Below, piece by piece: positions 1 to 12,800 of a stretch of DNA of 64,000 nt (its first letter is position 1; every line of letters starts with the position of its first letter). The translations under genes were made by a program, and so were the position numbers. Below the pieces are notes generated by a model. That model worked only from the letters and a program-made list of their open reading frames with translations, made no database searches and had not been told where the DNA came from. Source of the stretch: Diphasiastrum complanatum (taxonomy: Eukaryota > Streptophyta > Lycopodiopsida > Lycopodiales > Lycopodiaceae); contig CM055107.1 of NCBI GenBank assembly GCA_029204225.1, positions 20,269,997 to 20,333,996 on the forward strand, read 5' to 3'.

Positions 1-1850
1 ACTCTTTTTTCATTTTTCCAATGACAAACCAATGGATTTTGCATACATTGGCTTAGTTTACCTACACTATAACTCAGATCAGGCCTAGTTATAGTAAGAT
101 AGATTAGGGAACCTACAAGTCTTCTATATAGTGTGATGTCCTCAAAGGATGCTTCATTATCAGTATTAGAAACTTTCACATTTTGCTCCATAGGAGTTTC
201 TACTCCTTTACAATCTTTCATTTCAAACTTTTCTAAAATAGAAGAAGCATATTTGAATTGACAAATGAAACTCAAATCTTTGCTTCTTGATACTTCTATT
301 CCTAATATGAAATGAAGATTACCAAGATCCACCATCTTAGACTCTTAGACAATGCTACTTTCACTTCTTGTATACCAACATGATCATTTCCACTAAGGAT
401 AATGTCATCTACATACAAAATGAGAATGATGATTTTACCATCATTGAATCTTAAGTATAAAGAAGAATCATAAGGACTTACAAAAAATCTTATAGAGTTC
501 AAGAAAGCATTCAACCTAGAGTAACAAGCTCTAGGTGCTTGCTTAAGCCCATAAAGGCTTCTTAGCAACAAACACACTTTTCCTTCTTGATCTTCTTTGA
601 TGAAGCCCTCAGGTTGTCTCATGAAGATCTCCTTTTCCAAATAGCCATTGAGAAATGCATTAATCACATAAGTTTAAATAGAGGCCAATTGAAAGTAGTT
701 GCAAGAGAAATGATCAACCTTATGGAAACTAGTTTAGCAACAGGAGCAAAAGTTTCATCAAAGTCTACTCCCTTGGTTTGCAAGAATCCCTTTGCCACTA
801 GCCTTGTCTTGTATTTGTTGATTCTCCCATCTTGATTGTGCTTGAATATATAGATCCATTTGCACTCAAGTGGTTTTCTTCCATGAGGAAGGTCCACAAG
901 ATTCCATGTATGATTCTCCATAAGAGCATCATACTCCTTTTGCATGGCATCCCTCCATTCTTGTGACTCCATAGCTTCTTCAAAGCAACTCGGCTCATCA
1001 AACATAGATGTTAGAAAAGTGTAATACTCAAGATCTTGATCACATGTAGGCTCCTCCTCAAATATTGCAAGATCCTTGACATAAGATGGATTAGAAGCAC
1101 TTTCATTCAACTTGTAGTCGTTACTTTCATCAAATGTAGCATCTCTACTCACTAAAATCTTTTTAGTGATTGGATTATAGACTCTATATCCTTTGCTATT
1201 TTCAGCATAACCAACAAAGATTTCCTTTATGGAAGTAGGATCATCTTTTTTTCTTGTATCTAATGCTTGAAAAAAACATAGCAAGTAGATCCGAAGATTC
1301 TAAGATCTTTAAGATTTGACTTCTTACAAAATAGAGCCTCATAAGATGTTATGCCTCCAATGGACTTACATGGCAATTTCTTACACAAATAAGTTGCACA
1401 AACAATTGTCTCTCCCCAAAATGACTTAGGTAGAGATGAATCTAGCCTTAAAGCTTTTGCACACTCACAAAGAGTTCTATTCATTCTCTCCGCTATACCA
1501 TTTTGTTGAGGACTATAAGTACATGTAAGCTCTCTTTTAATGCCATTGGATTCACAAAACTCTATCATCTTGGTGGAGATATACTCTCCACCATTATCAC
1601 TCAGCAATACTTTCATTCTAGCATCAAGTTGATTCTCAACTAGAGTTTTGGACTTAACAAAAGCCTCAAACACTTTACTTTTGGAATCCAAAAGTTCAAT
1701 CCAAGTGTATCTAGAGTAATCATCAATAAAAGATACGTACATAGATGCACCTCCATTAGATTCTTGAGAAAAAGAATGCACATTACTATGAATGAGATCT
1801 ATATACTTCCCAAGGATATGAGAGATATCAAGTTTTTTACTTGCAAAAAG
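1..1850 (-). pseudogene. Ty1/copia pol fragment (integrase core to reverse transcriptase), broken
   Basis: Read on the minus strand, this is the middle of a Copia polyprotein. From 1886 to 1260 is the integrase, with the DNGGEY motif and the SPQQNGIAERMNRT motif around its catalytic Glu. From 1284 to 664 is the integrase-RT linker and RT start (ENHTWNLVDLPHGRKPLECK). From 667 to 302 is the RT core with LYVDDIILSG, and the RT tail (TITRPDLSYSVG) runs off the window edge at base 1. Three frames are needed: a shift near 1265 in an A-run and another near 665. The element therefore cannot make a full polyprotein. Gag, protease and both LTRs are absent. The high-coordinate edge at about 1850 abuts a Gypsy-derived piece on the other strand. 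Confidence 0.93.
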
Positions 1851-2290
1851 AACTAAAGAACCCTCACACAGCCAACTCTCTCTCAAGAGAACCCTTGCAG
1901 ACTAGATCAGTCGAAAGATCTGCATCAGATCCAGTTACGGTCAAAATCTCAGGTCAATCAGTGCATGGAGTAAAGAATTATCAAGGAAAAACCACCGTAA
2001 AAGGCCTAAAATTCACTTTCGGCCGATTAGATTGATCAGATCCTTAAAGATCCAGACTGCATTTCACCGTACAAGCAAGATCCAACCACTTTCGAACCCA
2101 CCATCGGATGAATCTGAGATCGGGATGATCAATAGCACGAAGGATAGCAAATCAAGCACCACACCTTCTCAGATTAGCAATTGTGCAACAAGAGGCAGAA
2201 CCGGAACCAGCACCAATGGATCCAATGGGCCAACCCATATTTTTTGCTCCCCATGCAAGCAGTCCAGAGAGCACCACGGATGGAAATATC
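1851..2290 (+). mobile_element. Gypsy leader/gag N-terminal fragment inserted in a Copia mosaic
   Basis: The plus-strand reading has KISGQSVHGVKNYQGKTT and then KGLK. The minus strand at 33677-33330 has KISKQSLQGVKSYQGKTI and then QGLN, so the two are homologous and in opposite genomic orientation. The upstream bases also match: both carry repeated 'aagaaccct' words just before the gag start and a 'gactagat' junction. In-frame stops (for example near 2035) show that it is decayed. It lies between a minus-strand Copia pol piece and a plus-strand Copia tail. It is most likely a remnant left by insertion or recombination between unrelated LTR elements. Confidence 0.7.
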
Positions 2291-2299
2291 AAAATATGA

Positions 2300-2496
2300 C
2301 GGATCATCTAATTTTGCAGATGGATTCTAATGGTCAATTAGATCAAGCAAAGGAGATCAAGCTACATCATGTATCTTCTTCAGATTGTCTTGCTGATCTA
2401 CTCACTAAAGCCTTGCCAAAGGCCTCATTTATCAAGTTAAGGTTAGCTTTAGGAGCTGTAGATAGATGTACCATAGATGTATCATGTAAAAATTGA
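2300..2496 (+). pseudogene. Ty1/copia RNase H C-terminal end
   Basis: The plus-strand frame ending at 2496 carries KLHHVSSSDCLADLLTKALP. This is the usual last conserved block of Copia RNase H, where the 'H-V-x-x-x-D-x-x-A-D-x-L-T-K' pattern precedes the polyprotein stop. The stop is followed by a purine-rich stretch (attgaagagaag) and a TGTTA start, as expected for a polypurine tract and 3' LTR. Only the last 60 or so residues are present. Its orientation is opposite to the Copia piece at 1-1850, so the two are not one element. Confidence 0.8.
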
Positions 2497-2503
2497 AGAG
2501 AAG

Positions 2504-3185
2504 TGTTAAAATTTAGCATTTTTCACATGGTTTTTGCAATGTATTTGACATCTATGTGGATACACACATGTAAGGACCTGTCCACACATGTGAAATGACA
2601 CTTGTAATATTCAAATCCATTTTATTTAGCTTTCATTTGAGTCAAATATGACATCTCCTAAATTATAGGAGTTAGGTCCTAGATTGTAGGAATCTAGAAG
2701 GTCAACACAAACCACCAATGGATGATGTGGCAAATTAGATAGATCTTATCCAAAGTGGATATGGATGAGTACAATGAGTTGTCCCACATGTGCTGGATGA
2801 AACTTAGAGAGAGATTATGGTGATTGTGTACTTGATCCATGATGGATCCATGTTGAAGCTAATGATGAGTAATCTTGGTTTGCGAAGCAATCTTGATGTT
2901 TTCACTCTCTTTAGCACTTTATTTGTGAATGAATGCTTAGTATTTCACAAGTAAACAAATTCTCTGTTATTAGGCCATACAGTAGTAGTACTTCACACGT
3001 GTGAAGCCGTGGATCATCATTTCTTGATTGTTCTTACTTGGAATCACAAAAATTGTCAACTAGAACTGGAATTGGAAGCTAATCTTGATGTAGATCAAGA
3101 TCCCAAGCTACCAACCACTCTTTGTGATTATTTGTAGATCAAATTTAGTCCAAAACTCGGAAATTTGACACTAGTGACCAATCCA
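2504..3185 (+). mobile_element. putative Copia 3' LTR (end not defined)
   Basis: The sequence starts with TGTTAAAATT directly after a purine tract and the RNase H stop, which is the expected LTR position. It is AT-rich, non-coding and repeats 'cacacatgtg'-type words. No second copy is in the window, so the downstream end near 3185 is a guess. Confidence 0.5.
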
Positions 3186-4251
3186 AATAGAAATTTTCAA
3201 CAATTTGGTCCAATTAAGTTTGAGGGCTCATATATCACTCAACCAATCGCATTAAGAGGAGGAAAAGAAGGGTTCCAATCATGTTTCACTCCCCTCTACC
3301 TCAAGTTTCTATTAGTATGTGTGGTAGATCATTCCCATACTTAGGTTTTTGAGATTAGATGAAAATCTACACTTAGAGCTTTTTTTGGTTTCTCTCTCTA
3401 CCCGAGAACTTGTAGTTGGATTCTGTATGGTTTATGCATTTTTCATTGTGCTCTTGCCATAGATTTATGAGATAGATCTTGGATTTCAATCTATGCTTGA
3501 TCTTTGTGCAATCACCAAATCTTAGGAGATCATAATCACACTTTTGGGCACTCTCACACTTGTGAAATTCACCACAAAGCAAGAGAGATTATGGATCAAG
3601 CTTTGCAACAACATGCCTAGTATTTCCGAGGAATTTAAAATGTTTGTGAATAAAGACCCTACTGCAAACCCCTTATGCTACAAAGTTATAGTTTGGGATG
3701 TACTGGAAATGCTCCTGGTTTCGCCAAAAAAGTATTACCGTCTTGCTACTGCATATATTCCCTATGGCTTTCGCTTGCCAAATTCTCGATGAGAAGTTCT
3801 ACAAGTATAAGCAAATATAAAAAATGGTCCATGATTTTAAGGAGTTGACAACCGTTCTATTTTGGAGAGTTATTATATTTCACAATGTTGGCCAAACAAC
3901 TTATGTATTGGCATATTTGAAAGAGCATACGCATGTGCATGGCATTGAGAACATGATATGGCATATGTTCTTCTTCTTTTCATAAATGTTTGATTGTATT
4001 ATTCTTTTTTTCCAATATTTATTTTTTAATTTAACATGATCATATTTCTATAGGCACAAAACAAATATCAATTTTGCACCAAAATCAAGGATGTTGAGCT
4101 CATTTAAAATGATGGGTATAGGCTATTTTGATAGTTTGGGTAAAAGCCCATTGTACTGAAAATTGCAGCAATGTTTTCAGTTTTCCAACAGTGACAACGA
4201 AGCTACAACATATTGAGGGGTTACATGCCATAATCAATCATTATCAACAAC
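3186..4251. other. no gene recognised
   Basis: AT-rich sequence with short open frames only. A frame at 3544-3792 (plus) has no recognised motif. I see no repeat boundary, RNA gene or splice-linked coding. Confidence 0.4.
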
Positions 4252-4345
4252 CACCCAACGGGGTTGGCTCAACTGGTTAGCTTGGCATCCAAAGTTTCTT
4301 TTGTCCCAGGTTCGAGCCTCCCCTTGGAAACGAAGAAGCATTATC
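4252..4345 (+). repeat. tRNA-derived SINE-like repeat, copy a
   Basis: Contains an A-box-like TGGCTCAACTGG at 4265-4276 and a B-box GGTTCGAGCC at 4309-4318. The spacing is that of a tRNA-type internal Pol III promoter. It cannot fold as a functional tRNA, because the acceptor stem is missing. Two more copies of the same unit lie side by side at 48760-48958 on the minus strand. A body and 3' tail were not delimited. Confidence 0.65.
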
Positions 4346-5786
4346 AACAACCGCAACGTCTAATAAATAGACTAATTTGTCTATTTTCAAATGAAGAGGA
4401 TTGGATTTTGGATCTTTTTGCTAGAACATGTAATTATTTGTAATGGATAAAAAATGATTGAATAACTTTTTTTATGTGATGACTTGTATTAATGACTATA
4501 TTGTTATTTGATAACTTGTTTTAGGTAGAACAACTCTTTGTGTAGTAAAGTTGAAACGCTAAAGCTTGACAAAGTTTAGGCTCGATATATTGAGATGTGA
4601 GTAGCTACTATGCATGAGCTTCCTGATGAGGACCAAGAAATAGGCTCTCATCTTATGGCTGCTAGTGATCATTTTTAAGGCACTTCCATGGAGCCAATGC
4701 CTCCTATTCACTTCGATGAGGCTGATTTTTGGAGGATTTGTAGATGACACTCCTCCTGGACAAGATCATCAAGGAGCTTCTGTAGAGAAAGAAAAAGAAA
4801 ATGTGGATGTTGAAAAAGATGATCAAATATTAGACGTATAAATATTGAAGTTAATGAGATAACTACACTATGCAGTTGAATTTTATTTGTGTGAAAACAT
4901 TGGTTTACAATATACTTAAGTTTTATAAAGCATGTGTTACTTGAATTTGTTAGAAAATTTGTATTTTGGTAAAAGAAGATTTAGAAAGTGTGCTTCAGTT
5001 TTGAAAATTTTCTTAGATAAAAGTCAGTATTATTTATATTTTTTGATATAGTTTCAGTTATCTTTCAATTTGTTGAATATATAAATTTTGATATTAAAGA
5101 TTTTCAATGTCTTTTAAAAATTTATAATCCATGTGAATTTTTAAAGTCATGTAATATTGAATGAAAAATGTTTTTTTAACTTGCATGAAGCTGCTCACGT
5201 AGCCCATTATTATCATTAAATTTGAATATATTTTGTATCTATTTGTTGACCAAGTTACAAATATTATTAAATTTGAATATATTAGTAAGATAGTTTGATA
5301 TAAAAAGTATGTTTGCTTGATATTAAAAATACAATATATAATTATGCTATTAAAATTTATTTTATTGTTTTTGTAAATGTGAATATATTAAAAAAATAGA
5401 CATATTTTCTAAATAGAAACTACAAAACTTATGTGAATATGTGTTTGCAATGGGAATAGACATATTCTGTAAATAGCAAATCAAAAAATTAGTACCAAGT
5501 AAAAAATTATATCAATTTTTGGGAGATTTTGAACATACTTCATAGGTTGCCCTTCTTGATATACAAAAAAAGACATACTTTTGTGGGTTTATATTTTTTC
5601 ACGTGTTTGTATTTTAAAAATACAATTGTATGCACAAATAACATGGTTTTTGTGTAATGACATCTTGTTTTGTCAATTTTGAAAGATTTCTTAAGGAGAA
5701 CCTCACAATGTTTCTCATTCAACTTGCAATGGTGGTTTTTATTGAAGAACAAAGCAGACTTTAATGCATCATCATATAGCTCGACG
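4346..5786. other. AT-rich DNA, no gene recognised
   Basis: Between 4600 and 4850 short plus-strand stretches look coding-like (acidic, Pro-rich) but are cut by stops and match no family I know. From 4850 to 5780 the sequence is very AT-rich with no feature I can support. Confidence 0.4.
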
Positions 5787-6196
5787 TGTAAAGATCTAAT
5801 TACTTGCCATACCGATTACTCACCATTTTGAATTTTTTGAGTTTTCCTCCATATCTTTACTCACCACTTTTACATTAGCTTTTTGTACCCTAGATATATA
5901 ATCCAAAGGCTTGGCAAGTAAACTTGGATTACTTGTTGATTTGAATTTTTCATTTTTCCACCATAATTATTTTTTGTCATGCGTACACTTTCAAGCATAG
6001 TATTTGAAAATTTTTGAAACAGATCGGTGAGTTACATTTTTATTACTCACTACTATTACTCGCCACCAGTTCTAATTTACACGTCCTTTTTACAGTAGGT
6101 CCTGATTTTCATCCAAAGTACATAGACAGCTTGGCGAGTAATTAGGATTATTCACCAATTAATCGAACTATTAATCACACCTACCTATTACTTGCC
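5787..6196. repeat. region saturated with a TTACTCGCCA-type word in both orientations
   Basis: About ten variants of TTACT(C/T)(G/A)CCA or its complement TGGCGAGTAA occur in some 400 bases, for example near 5800, 5857, 5913, 6024, 6040, 6055, 6130, 6149 and 6186. The spacing is irregular, so it is not a simple tandem repeat. It sits just upstream of the Gypsy-like ORF remnant at 6240-7406 and resembles the word-rich leader at 33690-34460 in style, though the word differs. Confidence 0.5.
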
Positions 6197-6239
6197 ATCA
6201 AAGAAATTGCAAATTTTTTTGTGATAAATCTAATCTAAT

Positions 6240-7406
6240 TGATCATTAGAATCCATCTGCAATTTTAGACCTCACCAAGCTGCAGCAAGAGCTGATTTTG
6301 GCTCAGTAACATGAACAAGTAGGGCACCATGAGATTGCCAAGCTGCAATAGAAGGAGGAGGGCCTCAACAATTATATCCAAAGCCTCTCCAAAGCGCTGA
6401 CTGAGGCCTCCACGAAGGTGCGGGAGCTTCAATCTGAAACGTCCCAACAGCTTGCTCCCATCCAGACGCAACTAAACCTTTTGGAAGCGGAGAATACGCG
6501 CCTGGGGACGGAGGTCAAAGCCTTACAAGATGAAAAGCTCGTCTGGATAACTCAACTTGCACCCGACTCAAGACCAAGGCCAAGGCACAGATACTAGCCA
6601 AAGCCAAGCCACATCATCCAAAGGTTCGCGCACGATATCTGCCAGTCGGACTTTCCGAAAACCAAAGTCCGTGGAGAAAAAAATCAATGAATTTCTATCC
6701 CGAGTCATCAAGAGACAGCTGGCAGATATCATTTTCAGCTCAAACCATAAAGGGCAAAGAACTACAAGCATTACCCACTCTCCAACCACAACCAGAGTGG
6801 CGTCAACAGTTGTTTGAAAGAGACCCTGCGGCCATCAGGGCCTACATGACAAGTCCAGAACAATTACGGGTAAACGTGCACTTCTTGCCATGTACATGAA
6901 GATCCAAATGGGCGGAATGCGGGAGCCCTCTGGACAAGATCACACTTCAGAATTTTAATTGGTCGGTCATACCATCAAAACATGGGTGGACTACAGATGT
7001 AGATGCCAGAAGGGCTCTCACCGCGTTCGTAAACCAATATATCAATTGTCCTGATCCAACAGTCCGCGCGGCAGGCACTTACGTCCGGGACTTAGAACAT
7101 CTGATGGGAATCGAAACTAAATGGGACAATTTTCTCCCATTCATATTTTTTGACGTTAATAAGGCGCTACCTTTAGACAAAGTCAAAGATCAGCTGCCAA
7201 TCGCTCGTGTGTATTACCGAGCTGCGCTTCTGGGCAATCCATGGACACGCAGATTCCAAACATGGGTCGACCAAGATTGGCTGCGAGGACTCCACAAGTC
7301 CCTTCACATGCCCAAGGACTTGAAGAAACTGGACCACCTCAACTTTATGGAGGACGTCACCACCTACCTGATCCAACAAAGGTGGGCGAAGAAAACGCTA
7401 TACTAA
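6240..7406 (+). pseudogene. coiled-coil ORF of a Gypsy-like LTR element, frameshifted
   Basis: The plus strand encodes a degraded protein ending 46 bases before an LTR. The N-terminal part reads as a Leu/Glu/Gln-rich heptad segment (LTEASTKVRELQSETSQQ, then LNLLEAENTRLGTEVKALQD), a clear coiled coil. A basic segment (FRKPKSVEKKINEFLSRV) follows in the next frame, and a third frame at 7104-7406 gives KWDNFLPFIFFDVNKALPLD and ends RWAKKTLY. At least two early stops and two frameshifts break it. I do not recognise the family. The place just upstream of an LTR fits the extra 3' ORF found in some plant Athila/Tat-type Gypsy elements, but that is inference. Confidence 0.55.
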
Positions 7407-7452
7407 ACTGACAAAGTGCCGAGGGACCGACACTACTTCAGGCCGTGGGTCC

Positions 7453-8257
7453 TGTTGGGGGTATTCCCAACAAAGTGTAAATAAATAAAATCATCCAATA
7501 AAATGTGTTGCGAGGGCATGGCATCACGTGCACGTAAGCCCATGACCTAATGAGCACGCAAGCTAAGTGTAAATAAAATAAAATAGACTTGGGCCTTTGT
7601 GATTAAAATAAAACTTGAGGCCCAAAGTCAATTTTAAACTTAGAGTTTACTTTTTAGAGTTGGGTCCAATTTTGGACTCACATGAATCTTGTGATTTCGA
7701 ATGTACTTTTTGTGGACCCTTGGATTAAGTTGGGTCCAAGATGAATGGATAGGATCAATGTGAATATTAGCCGATAGGATTGAGGGGCAAGGGCCTTCCC
7801 CATTTTATAAAAAGGCACCATTTGTACACTATTTTCATGCTTAATAGAGAGGAGGAGACTCTACTATTTTGAGAGCTCAAGTATCCTCATTTGCTAATCA
7901 ATCTTGCTTATGCTATTGTTGTGATTGCTAGTTAATTCCATTTCTTCCATGCTTTTTGTTTGTGATTAGTTAAGGTTTCTCCATAAGCAATGACATTGAG
8001 CATTTGAGCTAACCTCCATCTCACCTCTCTCTCTTTTTCTCTTCCTCTTCTCTCTTCCTCTTCTTTTCTGTCCTTTCCCTTCACCCAAAAATCATGATGA
8101 ATGTTAGTGTAGAGGAGTAGAGTTAAAGGAGGGTAGTGTTAGTGGTGAGTAGAGTTAAGAGAGGAAGTAGGAAACTAACTAAAACTAGCATCTATGTATA
8201 GTTAGGTACCTATCCAGTGATCTAACCCTTGTTGACAGGCGAGAGGGCTATACTACG
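7453..8257 (+). mobile_element. Gypsy LTR, plus orientation, truncated at its 3' end
   Basis: Begins TGTTGGGGGTATTCCC at 7453 and shares long blocks with the reverse complement of 34763-35618 and with 41308-41640. Shared blocks include GGACCCTTGGATTAAGTTGG and GGCAAGGGCCTTCCCCAT. A TATA box (TTTATAAAAAGG) lies near 7803 and is followed by a T/C-rich stretch near 8020-8075. The last 25 bases or so that end the other copy (to CTACA) are missing; homology stops around 8257, where a minus-strand protease fragment begins. Confidence 0.82.
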
Positions 8258-9055
8258 CTGGATACAGACTTGTCAAGTACAAATCCTCTTTGGATTCCTC
8301 CTTCACTGTTTGGAACAACAATTCCTGAACCGTTTCAACTCCCACTAGTCGAACTGCAGAATCCAACCTCCCTTGATGTGTTTGCAATTGGATTTTTTTC
8401 CCTTTGACAGGAATTGTCACTATGTCTGTTGCCCAATCATGTACTACTATAGCAACTCGCAGCCAGGGTTGGCCTAATTGGACCGAATAGATATCTGAAC
8501 CCGTGGGCAAGCTCATGACAACAAAATTCAACTGGAACAGGGATCTTCCGAATTTCCCCGGTTGGAGAATCGCACGTATGGTTAGCCATATGTATTACCA
8601 CATCACTTTTATGCAATGTGATGTTTTTTAATTTGTTATAGGTTTCCTCCGAGATGATGTTCACTCCTGCACCACCATCAATTTGAACTCCTTTGATATT
8701 CAATCCTTGAATATCTACTTCCAATGTAAAAACAATATCTTGTTCCATGGATTGAACAATTGCATTGACTAGTGTAGGAGGAAGTCCTTCCGACATCTTA
8801 AATCCTGGTAACTTTTATCGTATGGATTCCGCTAGATAGGGCGCAATTTGCATCAATTGTCCTACTGTCACCTGAAATTTATGATTATGCACAAATTCTG
8901 CAATCTGGTCAGCCACGACATCTACCAACTCACAGGAAGAATTTGGCCCTTATGGTTGGTGTAATTGTTCTAGTACATTTTGAGTGACTTTGGCCATCTG
9001 ACCAATGTCGGGAGTAACAACCTGACTGGTGCTTGTTCCAACATCTTCCACACAT
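8253..9055 (-). pseudogene. Ty3/gypsy gag-protease junction fragment (retropepsin), frameshifted
   Basis: On the minus strand the frame from about 9055 gives VDVVADQIAEFVHNHKFQ, then VTVGQLMQIAPYLAESIR, a stop near 8820, then the protease. The protease core is VQIDGGAGVNIISEETYNKL at about 8700-8640; the DGGAGVN form of the catalytic D-[ST]-G motif is common in plant Athila/Tat-type elements. A frameshift near 8525 moves the flap/C-terminal part (TGSDIYSVQLGQPWL) to another frame. Reverse transcriptase is not found downstream, because the piece is cut at about 8253 by the LTR fragment on the plus strand. Confidence 0.8.
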
Positions 9056-9804
9056 CAAATTAATCAAATCGGATCCAAGAAGGCCAAATTTAGGAAGAGT
9101 AAGTCCAAGACCAAATCAATAGCATGCAATTGATTGAAAGAAGTTCAACTTTAAACATCGATATTTGGCATCTATCGCAACTAGTTACATGTAAAATATC
9201 ATAAATTAAAATGTTATTGGAATGTGGCAGGCTATCGTAAAGTCATTCTCTTGCTAGGAAAATTGAAAAGTTAAGGCCAACTTAAGAAGGTTAGAATTCA
9301 GAAAAAAATAAAAAATTTACTCACTTGTGGATCTTCACTATGTTGTGTTAAGGGTCCCTAATCACAAGTTTAAAATGCATATGTGATAGATGGTGCAAAC
9401 CTAAAAGATCACACACAAGGTTCGAGTGTGTTGGGGTGGTTTTCTATGCTTGCTTAAGATATCTGCAATACAAGGTATCAATTTTCACCTTGAGTCACAA
9501 AATTTGCATTTTCTACCAGCCACTCAAAATACAATTGCCCTAGCTAATGTGACCATCATTTTTGAGCAAATGTGACTTTTATAATAGAAAAACCCTCTAC
9601 ATATGGTTAATCTAGCAGTCTTGTATTGTTAACGAGCTTATAGTTACTTTACAACATTTTTCATGCATAGAAGGCTTTGCAAGTCAAATACTGTATAGAA
9701 ACATAGTGAGAAAGGCAGATGATATTGAAGGACATCAATAGCATTATAGAACATTATTATGCACGTGCATACATGCCTGCTAGGATCCAACGTCACCATC
9801 ATTC
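9056..9804. other. no gene recognised
   Basis: Non-coding, AT-rich sequence between the protease fragment and the satellite array. No repeat or motif stands out. Confidence 0.4.
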
Positions 9805-12800
9805 ATCATTTTCTCGGCTTTCTGTTTTGGCCAATGGGAAACATCAAGGGAAAATCTGCTGTAACAAATTGGCCTATGAACGGCCAAGCATGGTGTCTGC
9901 AATGCCCATGCAAAGTCCAGGCCCCGACAAGCTTTATGGATAGTGGGAATGTATTGACCAACGGGATAGTGGTACTGGCCAGTGGGAAACGTCAAGACGA
10001 ATCAACAATAACAAACCGGTCTATCAACGGCCAAGTACGGAATCTGGAATGCCCTCTAGACCCAAACAAGATTTAGGGGAAGTGGGACGGTATAGACCAG
10101 GAACTGGTTGTTAATAGTCAGATACATTCGGAGAGTGTGGTCACAAGTTCATTAATCCGATACGGTAGAACGGATTCGTTCTCGCTCATTTCCGGCCTCG
10201 TTTGCCAAGAAATGCCCTTTGAGCCACAAAGATTGCTATTAGGGCATAGCAAATGGGTTAAGTTTCGACTCTCAGGTCGATGGGCCTTTGAACGAAGTCG
10301 GTTTTTTCGGCTTTCTGTTTTGGCCAGTGGGGAATGTGAAGACAAATACACTTTAACAAACCGGTCTCTAAACGGACAAGTACGGAATCTGGAACGCCCG
10401 TCCAAAATCCAGGCCAAAACAAGATTTAGGGAAAGTGGGACGGTATGGACCACAAACTGGTCGGAATTTGTCATCGACGTTCAGAGAGTCCGACGGGGCA
10501 TGGTCACAGGTTTGTGAATCCGATACGAATAGAACGGAGCCTTTTTTGCTCATTTTCGGTCTTGTTTGGCAAGAAATGCCCAGCGGGCCACAAAGACAGC
10601 TATTAGGGCATAACAAAGGGGTTAAATTTTGATTCTCCGGTTGATGGATCTAATACCTTCGAATGGAGTCAGTTTTTGTGGCTTTCTATTTCGGCAAGTG
10701 GGGAATGTCAAGATGAATCCACTGTAACAAACGGGTCTCTAAACGGACATGTACGGAATCTGAAACACCCATCCAAATTCCAGACCCAAACAAGATTTAG
10801 GAAAAGTGGGACGATATGGACCAGGAACTAGTCGAAATTAGTCGTCGACGTTCGGAACGTCGGACGGGAAATTGTTATAGGTTTGTGAATCCGATATGAA
10901 CCGAACGGACCCATTGTCTCACATTTCTGGGCTCGTTTGCCAAGAAACACCCTGTGGGCTACAAAGAAGTCTATTAGGGTATAACAAATGGCTTAAGTTG
11001 CAACTCTCCGGTCGATGGGTCCGATGCCTTCGAACAGATTCAGTTTTTGCGGCTTTCTATTTCATCTAGTGGGGAACGTGAAGACGAATCCACAGTAACA
11101 AACAGGTCTCACAACGGCCCAGTACAAAATCTGGAACGCCCATTCAAAGTCCAGGCTCAAGCAAGATTTAGGGAAAGTGGGACACTATGGACCAGGAATT
11201 GGTCGGAATGAGTCGTTGATGTACGGAATGTCGGACGAGAAATTGTCATAGGTTTGTGAATCCGATGCAAACCGAATGGACCCATTGTCGCTCATTTTTG
11301 GCCTCGTTTGCCAAGAAACGCCCTGTGGGCCACAAATAACTCTATTAGGACATAGCAAATGGGTCAAGTTGCGACTCTTTGGTCGATGGGTCCAATACCT
11401 TCGAACGAAGTTGGGTTTTGCGGCTTTTTGTTTTGGCCATTGGGGAACGTCAAGACAAATCCATAGTAACAAACCGGTCTCACAACGGCGAAGTACGGAA
11501 TCTGGAACGCCCGTCCAAAGTCCGAGCCCAAACAAGATTTACGAAAAGTGGAACGATATGGACTAGTAACTGGTCGGAATTAGTTGTCAACGTTCGGAGA
11601 GTTAGGGCATAACAAATGGTTTAAGTTGCGACTCCCTGGTTGATGGGTCCAATACCTTCGAACGGATTCAATTTTTGTGGCTTTCTATTTCGGTGAGTGG
11701 GGAATGTGAAGTCGAATACATAGTAACAAATAGGTCTCACAACGGCCAAGTACGGAATCTGGAATGCCCGTTCAAAGTCCAGGCTCAAACAAGATTTAGG
11801 GAAAGTGGGACGCTATGGACCAAGAACTGGTCTGAATGAGCCATTGACGTACAAAATGTCGGACGAGAAATTGTCACAAGTTTGTGAATCCGATACGAAC
11901 AGAACGGAGCCTTTGTCACTCATTTCCAGTCTTGTTTGCGAAGAAATGCCTTGTGGGCCACAAAGACCACTATTAGGGCATAGCAAAGGGGTTAAGTTTC
12001 AACTCTCCGGTCGATGGGTCCAGTACCTTCAAATGGAGTTGGTTTTTGCGGCTTTCTATTTCAGCTAGTAGGGAATGTGAAGACGAATTTACAGTAACAA
12101 ACCGGTCTCTAAATGGACATGTATGGAATCTGGAACGCTCATCCAAAGTTCAGGCCCAAACAAGATTTAGGGAAAGTGGGACAGTATGGACCAAGACCTG
12201 GTCGGAATTAGTCGTCGACGTTCAAAATGCCAGACGAGAAATTGTCATAGGTTTGTGAATCCGATACGAACCAAACGGACTCGTTGTCACACATTTCTGG
12301 CCTCGTTTGCAAAGAAACGCCCTGTGGGCCACAAAGAAGTCTATCAGGGCATAACAAATGGCTTAAGTTGCGACTCTCCGATCGATGGGTCCAATATCTT
12401 CAAACGGATTTAGTTTTTGCGGCTTTCTATTTCGGCTAGTGGAGAACGTCAAGACAAATCCACAGTAACAAACAAGTCTCACAACGGCCAAGTATGTAAT
12501 CTGGAATGCCCATCTAAAGTCTAGGCCCAAACAAGATTTAGAGAAAGTGGGACGGTATGGACCAGGAACTGGTCGGAATGAGTCAATGATGTACGAAATG
12601 TCGGATGGAAAATTGTCATAGGTTTGTGAATCCGATATGAACCAAACGGACCCATTGTCGCACATTTTTGGCCTCGTTTGCCAAGAAACACCCTGTGGGC
12701 CACAAAGAAGTCTATTAGGGCACAACAAATGTGTCAAGTTGTGACTCTCCGGTCGGTGGGTCCAATACCTTCTAACGGATTCAGTTTTTCCGGCTTTCTA

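Noticed and set aside
4252-4345. tRNA gene
   Set aside because: A and B boxes are present, but there is no acceptor stem or anticodon arm. A SINE-like repeat is the better reading.
8257-9055. Plant pararetrovirus (caulimovirus-like) protease
   Set aside because: The DGGAGVN motif and the surrounding sequence fit plant Gypsy elements; no movement protein or viral RT is nearby.
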